12,080 bases of DNA. It comes from Elusimicrobia bacterium RIFOXYB2_FULL_49_7 (GTDB lineage: Bacteria; Fibrobacterota; OXYB2-FULL-49-7). Below the pieces are notes generated by a model. That model saw only the letters and a program-made list of their open reading frames with translations. It ran no database searches and had not been told where the DNA came from. Every line of letters starts with the position of its first letter. Position 1 is the stretch's first letter. Below are positions 6,777 through 12,080 of the stretch, in pieces. The translations under genes and the position numbers were made by a program. The stretch is taken from NCBI GenBank assembly GCA_001800515.1, contig MGVN01000147.1, positions 23,570 through 35,649 of the forward strand. The letters are read 5' to 3'.

Positions 6777-9700
6777 TTGGATGGGAACGAAAAAGTATTA
6801 CATTCCATTTGGATGGGAACGAAAAAGTATTACATTCCATTTGGTATTGCTTGCAATGGGAACTTTATAGGCAATAATTTTATTTCTTATCAGAAAAGTT
6901 CAGAGTCTTATAGTGTGGACTTTAAATATGTCAGACTAGTGCCGGAATATGCAAGCTCATTAGGAGAATTAATAGAGTCGAAATACAGCCAGAGTAGTAT
7001 TGAGATGATGAATAGTGCAATAAATTCAGATTATAATTCGACAATTTCTGCAACCGGTAATAATATCAGTATAAGCAATAGAGTAGACATGGGTGGTGAT
7101 GGGTTTTGTGAAGTGAGTGAACATGGCGATCATACGGATTGGTGGAGACTCCCGAGATCGTTGATATCGCAGCATTCGGGTACGAACGGATTATACTCCT
7201 TGGATTGGGGCGTTCAACTGATTGATTTTAATGGGGATGGTCTTATTGATATTTTGCAGAGTCGTACGGGAACCGATGGTCAGGATTATAGTTATGCTTG
7301 GCGAAATACCGGGGATGGCTGGGAAGAAGTGAGTGAGCATGGCGATCATACGGATTGGTGGAGACTCCCAAGATCGTTGATATCGCAGCATTCGGGTACG
7401 AACGGATTATACTCCTTGGATTGGGGTGTTCGGCTGATTGATTTTAATGGGGATGGTCTTGTTGATATTTTGCAGAGTCGTACGGGAACCGATGGTCAGG
7501 ATTATAGTTATGCTTGGCGAAATAAATCTGAATTAAATACAGTTAGATATCAATATGATAATAATGTAAAAGATATTTTTTCAAAATATTCGACAGAGTA
7601 TGTATTGTCAGTGAAAAGTAAGCAAACCTCCACTATTGTCAATCAGCAAAGTTATTCATATTCTCGCTTCAGTCTAAATCAGGCATCGAACCAATTGGTC
7701 TGCACAAAAACACGAGAGACATCAAACTCGGGCATTTATCGGGATGTTTATACTTATGGCAACATTTTAATGCAATTGCATGGAACTGGATTAGAGGATT
7801 CTTTACTGTTTGATTTTGCGCGTTTGGATCGCTTGCCTTATCGGATTAACACTTATAATTCCAAGGATGAACTGATAAACACGCAAGAGACATATTGGAC
7901 GGTTCCGGATGAGACATCGGTTTTTCCTTTTTCATTCACAGAGCCTAAAATTGTAAAGGCGGAGACGATTGCCAATAAGGTTAAATCGATCCGGGAAATG
8001 CAGTATTATTCTTATTCAAGCGGTCGCGGTTTGCCGATGAAAAGCATTTCTAAAACTGCGGATGGGAAACAATATGTTTCTTACAGTGATTACTGCTTTC
8101 GCAATAACTCAACTCTGGAAGATGCAAATATTTTAGGGCCGGTACGGTCTGGCTGGACGATATTTGATGAAAATCAGAATTATAGTTATGATATTGGGGA
8201 GCCGGTCTTATCTTGTTCGGGAAGTGAATGGGTAAATGGGGCACATGGAGCGCCCAGTTGGGCGCCAGATCATAATTGGACAGCTTATTTGAAGGACCCC
8301 AAGCAGGATATGTATATCCAGAAGACCTATGCTTTACGAAATGATCCATACTGGGATGAATACGGAAATATTATTCAGAATGTTTCTTATGTTGAAAAGA
8401 AGATAAGTGAATCACAAATTGGAAAAAAACAATATTCCTTCATGCTTTATGATAATGGAACGCATCAATTGCCGTTAGCCGGTATCGGTAATACCAGCAG
8501 TGCCGATTTAGCCTATGTTGGTTTTGCTGAGGGCTTGGGGGACTGGACTTATCCGACTACAATTGAACGACGAGGGTGCGGCATATATGCTCCTGTTCCC
8601 GTTGCGATCGTCAGTGCCAATCGTTCAGTGCAATTCAATGGATTAGTGGTTGAATTTGATGCTTATTGTGACAAATTATCTACGGAAAAACCAGCAGTAG
8701 TAGTGTTTCATGGAACTAATATACAAGCCTTTCCCATTCCAAGCGATAGCAGCAATATTGGAGTGTTGAAACATTATTCAAAAAAGGTTCCTTTGAGTGG
8801 CAGTCAACTATTCATTGCCTTATCTGAAGGCGTTTATGTCGAGAATTTCATGGCTTATCCGGATACAGCATCTGTAGCCATCACGAATTATGATCCGCAA
8901 ACCCGACAAGTTTTATCCTCTGCCTCATCCGGGGCTGGCAAGAGTTACAATTATTATGACACAGACCATAGTGGCTTGGCTCAGGTTGGCAAAGAAGGGG
9001 CTATTTCTAAGTCATCTCATATGTTCTATTCAAGAGAGATGAGCGGCACGGATGATTATAGCACGACTTATCCGAACAGGGCGGAAGAGGCTGGTTTTAT
9101 CAACGGTAACTTAATACCATATTGGAATTTTGAGGACCAGGGTGAAATTTCCGCAGATAATTCTTTGCCTTTCTGGCAGGTTTATCATGGTGTAGCGGGT
9201 TCCGAGTGTACTATAACAAAAGACGATACGAAGTATTTTTATGGCAGAAAATCCTTGAAAGTGGTGCCAAATGTTAATGGTGATGGAGTCCTGGTTGATT
9301 TTATTGCCGAAAAAGGTCATCCTCAGTATTCCGAAATGATAAGCAAGGATGTGACTCTCTCTTTTTGGATATATGTGGACGATGAAACAACTAATTCAAC
9401 CACTATTCGGGCCGGATTGGATGTGACTCATGATTTTGTTTCAAATAATAAGTCGATTAGCGGGGGTTCATGGAAATATCTGTCTTATACCTTTGAAAAG
9501 GTTCGGCCACGATTTACCCAGCCCGGCGAGACCAGTATTTCTCCTCGTATACGGTTGTTTATCCGTGAGATGACCAATACCACGCCTTTCTATATTGATG
9601 GGGTGGTTTTAGAAGTAGGCAAAAAAGCCAATCATCCGGCAGTATCAACCGCCTTTATGAATGCGATGGGTTTAACCTTTCAGACTCATAATCGGGTTTA

Positions 9701-11732
9701 TGGGACAAACAATAATAGCAGTACTGATGATTCGATTAGAGTAGTTAAGTATGATTACAATTCAAACAATCAAGTCATAAAGAAGAGTTTGCCGGTCAAT
9801 TGTGCATGGGCTTCCTATGTGTCCAGCCATCAGATAGTGGTAAAACCATTTTCGGCCACTTTCCTCGATCCAAAACTGACGAATGCTTATTGTGAAAATG
9901 CTTTTGTACGATATGCCTATACAGACGACGGCACAGGTCGTATGCGTAGAAGCAGCGGGCCGGGAGATCTGTACGGAGTGGATCTTGCTGAAAATGCGGA
10001 CTATATCTATCAGGAGTATTTTGATACTACTGCCAAAATTCTATATACATTGGATAACAATAGTCATCAGGTTTATAATCCTGAATTTGCAGGTCCAACT
10101 GATATTGGTTTGTATTCTTATGCTTATTCCGCTTCTACAACAAAGCCCGGAGAGAAGATCTATAACCATTCAGTAAGAGATGTCCAAGGGAATACCGTTT
10201 TATCGTATGTTACAAAGAATGCGGCAGCAATTAGCACGGGCGTTAATAATGTCTTAAATATGAGTCGATATGCATACGATGTTGCCGGAAATCTGATAAA
10301 GGAATATGGTCCATCAAATTTTGTAAATGCGAATGATCCAACCGTATGCACTAATGTGTGCGATACAACCAGCGCTGCCTATACCACTTATGAATATGAT
10401 GGATTTAAGAAGTTGCTGAAGCGGTCTTCTTCGGATTTGGGCAGCAGTAGTAGCCAATCTCATAATGATATTGAATACCGGTACAATTGGAAAGGTGCTT
10501 TGCGGTTTGTTCGAGATCCAAATCATCGGAGAAAAGGTGAAGAGTATGCTATTGCTTACATCTACGATGGCCAGGGAAAATTAGAGAAAACTTTAGATAT
10601 TCAAGACGACAATGCCGATTTTTTTGACGACAAGTTTATTATCAATGATGACCAATGGCCAGCAAAGACAGATGTCCTATCTTACAAGATTTTGCAACAA
10701 AATGAATACGATCTTTATGGACGACTCCTTAAGACTAAGGGCTATACAGATGTGTCACGGGAACCGGTTGAAAGCCAATATCAATATAATGAAAAGGGTA
10801 ATTTGGTGAAAATATTGGAGAAAATACCGGGCATGAAACCTGTTATTCATAATTATACTTATTCCGCAGGCGGACAAGTCCTTTCTTATTCTTTTATGAA
10901 TGAAGGCCATCCCGATTATTTCAAGCGTGAAATGGAATACGATTATACGGGTAAACTAATTAACGTAAAGACAACAGGCAGGAATGATCCTGAGATGAGT
11001 TATGAATATCAGGATCCACGGGCTGTGCTTACAAAAGCCGCCAATCCGGTCTTGACCACAGCCAATACCTATGATATTCAAGGGCGATTAGAGAAAATAA
11101 CCGCCAAGGATGACGCACAAACCGTGGTGTTTGATCAGGAAATTGCTTATGATAAGGGTCAATTGGGTACAATCTCTCTAACGCCTCAATATAATGGCAA
11201 TATTGCCGGTTTGGCTTATAAAGGTGTAAGTGCTTATTCGGGTGTTCAGGAGTTGTTTAAATATACCTATGATGGCTTAGGTAGATTAATGCATACTTCA
11301 TACGCTGATGAGAATGGTTATAAAGATAGCCTCTTTAATTCAACTATGACCTATCAAGTGGATGGTGCTATTGCAACAAACAGCCGCACGGTTTTGGAGG
11401 AGACCTCTCCAAGTAATTTCGAGAATGTAACAAAAAGCGGAACTTATCATTATTATCCCAATAATCATCGGCTTAGGAATGTTGCCGGTGATTTGCGCCA
11501 AGTGAATGAAGATTACGATCCTGAAGATAATAATTTTGACTATGATTACAATGGTAATCTGATTCAGGATAAGACCAAGAAACTCAAGATAGACTATGAT
11601 TGGCGGAATATGCCGATACGTTTTAGGATGTATACGGACGCAGCCATGACGCAGTTGAAGCAGGTTGTACAGATGGTATACAATGCTTCAGGCAACCGTG
11701 TGGCTAAAGTCACCTATACATCCGAACAATAA
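6777..11732 (+). CDS. YD-repeat (Rhs/TcdB-like) protein with VCBS modules and a CBM-like domain (downstream half)
   Basis: 1651 codons from a TTG at 6777; ATG at 6813 is the other possible start. Neither has a good Shine-Dalgarno or a signal peptide, as expected for a broken-off 3' half. Residues 112-177 and 184-249 are two nearly identical FG-GAP/VCBS-type modules with calcium loops DFNGDGLID (150-158) and DFNGDGLVD (222-230). A TcdB-middle-like region follows. Residues about 776-950 form a carbohydrate-binding-like jelly roll (LIPYWNFED, YGRKSLKVV, LSFWIYVDD, GGSWKYLSYTFE, FYIDGVVLEVGK). From about 990 to the end come YD repeats: YAYDVAGNLIKEYG, YIYDGQGKLEKTLD, NEYDLYGRLLKTKGY, NTYDIQGRLEKITA, YTYDGLGRLMHTSY, YDYNGNLIQD and MVYNASGNRVAKV. 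It ends there, without the conserved Rhs core and variable toxin tip, and without a T9SS domain. It is read as shell or adhesin material rather than a complete toxin. Confidence 0.75.
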   Translation: MDGNEKVLHSIWMGTKKYYIPFGIACNGNFIGNNFISYQKSSESYSVDFKYVRLVPEYASSLGELIESKYSQSSIEMMNSAINSDYNSTISATGNNISISNRVDMGGDGFCEVSEHGDHTDWWRLPRSLISQHSGTNGLYSLDWGVQLIDFNGDGLIDILQSRTGTDGQDYSYAWRNTGDGWEEVSEHGDHTDWWRLPRSLISQHSGTNGLYSLDWGVRLIDFNGDGLVDILQSRTGTDGQDYSYAWRNKSELNTVRYQYDNNVKDIFSKYSTEYVLSVKSKQTSTIVNQQSYSYSRFSLNQASNQLVCTKTRETSNSGIYRDVYTYGNILMQLHGTGLEDSLLFDFARLDRLPYRINTYNSKDELINTQETYWTVPDETSVFPFSFTEPKIVKAETIANKVKSIREMQYYSYSSGRGLPMKSISKTADGKQYVSYSDYCFRNNSTLEDANILGPVRSGWTIFDENQNYSYDIGEPVLSCSGSEWVNGAHGAPSWAPDHNWTAYLKDPKQDMYIQKTYALRNDPYWDEYGNIIQNVSYVEKKISESQIGKKQYSFMLYDNGTHQLPLAGIGNTSSADLAYVGFAEGLGDWTYPTTIERRGCGIYAPVPVAIVSANRSVQFNGLVVEFDAYCDKLSTEKPAVVVFHGTNIQAFPIPSDSSNIGVLKHYSKKVPLSGSQLFIALSEGVYVENFMAYPDTASVAITNYDPQTRQVLSSASSGAGKSYNYYDTDHSGLAQVGKEGAISKSSHMFYSREMSGTDDYSTTYPNRAEEAGFINGNLIPYWNFEDQGEISADNSLPFWQVYHGVAGSECTITKDDTKYFYGRKSLKVVPNVNGDGVLVDFIAEKGHPQYSEMISKDVTLSFWIYVDDETTNSTTIRAGLDVTHDFVSNNKSISGGSWKYLSYTFEKVRPRFTQPGETSISPRIRLFIREMTNTTPFYIDGVVLEVGKKANHPAVSTAFMNAMGLTFQTHNRVYGTNNNSSTDDSIRVVKYDYNSNNQVIKKSLPVNCAWASYVSSHQIVVKPFSATFLDPKLTNAYCENAFVRYAYTDDGTGRMRRSSGPGDLYGVDLAENADYIYQEYFDTTAKILYTLDNNSHQVYNPEFAGPTDIGLYSYAYSASTTKPGEKIYNHSVRDVQGNTVLSYVTKNAAAISTGVNNVLNMSRYAYDVAGNLIKEYGPSNFVNANDPTVCTNVCDTTSAAYTTYEYDGFKKLLKRSSSDLGSSSSQSHNDIEYRYNWKGALRFVRDPNHRRKGEEYAIAYIYDGQGKLEKTLDIQDDNADFFDDKFIINDDQWPAKTDVLSYKILQQNEYDLYGRLLKTKGYTDVSREPVESQYQYNEKGNLVKILEKIPGMKPVIHNYTYSAGGQVLSYSFMNEGHPDYFKREMEYDYTGKLINVKTTGRNDPEMSYEYQDPRAVLTKAANPVLTTANTYDIQGRLEKITAKDDAQTVVFDQEIAYDKGQLGTISLTPQYNGNIAGLAYKGVSAYSGVQELFKYTYDGLGRLMHTSYADENGYKDSLFNSTMTYQVDGAIATNSRTVLEETSPSNFENVTKSGTYHYYPNNHRLRNVAGDLRQVNEDYDPEDNNFDYDYNGNLIQDKTKKLKIDYDWRNMPIRFRMYTDAAMTQLKQVVQMVYNASGNRVAKVTYTSEQ
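6779..6842 (+). repeat. Exact 32-bp tandem duplication at the ORF junction
   Basis: Two identical adjacent 32-bp units, 6779-6810 and 6811-6842, each starting GGATGGGAACGAAAAAG and ending ATTACATTCCATTT; GG then follows at 6843-6844. Because 32 is not a multiple of three, the duplication shifts the frame by one. The two copies encode the same peptide WMGTKKYYIPFG in different frames, which shows the unit was originally read once. Confidence 0.95.
7110..7524 (+). repeat. Direct repeat, 199-bp units with 216-bp period, within the YD-repeat gene
   Basis: Units 7110-7308 and 7326-7524 differ at only six positions by eye (about 97% identical). They are separated by 17 bp encoding part of NTGDGWE. 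Of the differences, four appear silent at protein level or fall in one codon (CAA to CGG); the proteins differ only by Gln/Arg and Ile/Val near the calcium loop. The 72-codon period keeps the frame. It is a recent module duplication. Confidence 0.95.
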
Positions 11733-11749
11733 GAGGCGAGGTTATAAAA

Positions 11750-12080
11750 ATGAAAAAACAAACCAACACAATCATGAATATCATAAAAATGGCCCTGTTT
11801 TCCTGCATCCTTTTTATTACTGCTAATGTGTCCGCCTTTCCTGTGTTTGTGGATCAGACTGTCACATCCGGGGATGGTTCGTTGGACTCTCCCTATCCCA
11901 ATATCCAGTTAGCCTACAACAGGATTATTGGCGACATCCGTTCCAATGGTGATATTGTGGATTTGGGGGGTGGGCAGTTCAAGTATGTTGCGAAAGAGCC
12001 CTATTACATTAACATCAAGTCAAATGCCCTTCTTATTCCGGCCCAATTTACTTTAACTAATTATGTTTCAACCGACCAAG
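11750..12080 (+). CDS. Secreted protein, probable right-handed beta-helix, N-terminal part
   Basis: An ATG at 11750, 17 bp after the preceding stop, opens a frame of 110 codons that runs off the window. A weak GAGG/GCGAGG purine stretch precedes it. Residues 1-29 form a signal peptide (IIKMALFSCILFITANVSA), probably cut before FPVFVDQ. The mature start, with VTSGDGSLDSPYPNIQLAYNRI, has the pattern seen at the N-terminus of parallel beta-helix or pectate-lyase-like proteins (GdG-s.dPy.tIq.A), followed by GDIVDLGGGQFKY. The short gap and absence of a terminator suggest co-transcription with the YD-repeat gene. The function is unknown; glycan binding or cleavage is possible but not shown, and the fold call rests on this short motif only. 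Confidence 0.7.
   Translation, partial: MKKQTNTIMNIIKMALFSCILFITANVSAFPVFVDQTVTSGDGSLDSPYPNIQLAYNRIIGDIRSNGDIVDLGGGQFKYVAKEPYYINIKSNALLIPAQFTLTNYVSTDQ

Larger units (their letters stand above)
4507..11732 (+). pseudogene. Ancestral SpvB-TcdB-YD/Rhs gene of about 2,400 codons, interrupted
   Basis: Both ORFs in this span appear to derive from one gene. The upstream frame reads ...CTGPQK, stop, LWFID, WMGTKKYYIPFG in the first copy of the 32-bp duplication. The downstream ORF reads the identical WMGTKKYYIPFG, one frame over, in the second copy and then continues GIACNGN. Deleting one copy leaves a single stop codon between the halves. The downstream half has no signal peptide of its own, whereas the upstream half does. 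This could be a recent inactivation, a variable locus, programmed recoding, or an assembly or sequencing error. Confidence 0.6.

Noticed and set aside
6779..6842. CRISPR-like repeat
   Set aside because: Two directly adjacent 32-bp copies without spacers, inside coding sequence; this is a simple tandem duplication.
6758..6877. Third reading frame across the junction (KNNFGLLIGWERKSI...)
   Set aside because: It reads plausibly for a while but needs two frame changes and runs into TAG after the repeat. The frame giving LWFID-WMGTKKYYIPFG joins both halves with only the stop and the duplication to explain.
8050..8349. Minus-strand frame of 99 codons
   Set aside because: Antisense shadow of the YD-repeat gene with no recognisable features.

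Overview
The window looks like part of a chromosome from a bacterium of the Fibrobacteres-Chlorobi-Bacteroidetes (FCB) superphylum or a related candidate phylum. The main reason is the large secreted protein at 1753-4062, which ends in a typical type IX secretion (T9SS, Por) type A sorting domain. Both that protein and the one at 4507 also have signal peptides predicted to be cut just before Gln-Asp. I cannot name the genus. There are no rRNA or tRNA genes, CRISPR arrays, transposase genes or phage genes.

Layout. Positions 1-1562 (minus strand) hold the N-terminal 520 codons of a sigma-54-dependent enhancer-binding protein. It has a PAS-like domain, a probable concanavalin/LamG-type jelly roll, a coiled-coil linker and the start of the AAA+ domain; the window ends inside the Walker A motif. 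Positions 1563-1752 are an AT-rich divergent intergenic region with a near-perfect sigma-54 (-24/-12) promoter pointing rightward. That promoter drives 1753-4062, a 769-aa secreted protein made of a signal peptide, a carbohydrate-binding-like jelly roll, an Asp-box (sialidase/BNR-type) beta-propeller and a T9SS C-terminal domain. Positions 4063-4506 contain a truncated relic of a similar secreted gene, a strong 13-bp hairpin and a sigma-70-like promoter.

Positions 4507-11732 hold a giant SpvB/TcdB/YD-repeat (Rhs-family) protein, now read as two ORFs of 751 and about 1,640-1,651 aa. The junction has one in-frame TAA followed by an exact 32-bp tandem duplication, which is not a multiple of three. 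Collapsing the duplication puts both halves back in the same frame, so this looks like one ancestral gene of about 2,400 codons, recently broken. The downstream half also carries a recent 216-bp-period duplication of a calcium-loop (VCBS/FG-GAP-like) module and an embedded carbohydrate-binding-like jelly roll. It stops before the usual Rhs core and toxin tip. At 11750 a further secreted protein begins, probably a right-handed beta-helix, and runs off the window.

Working together. The simplest reading is a surface-glycan or adhesion island. A cytoplasmic sigma-54 activator with a possible sugar-binding fold would control a surface-exposed propeller protein, followed by a probably co-transcribed set of large secreted repeat proteins. 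Only the pairing of activator and sigma-54 promoter is directly supported by sequence; the ligand, and whether the regulator acts on this promoter, are inferences.
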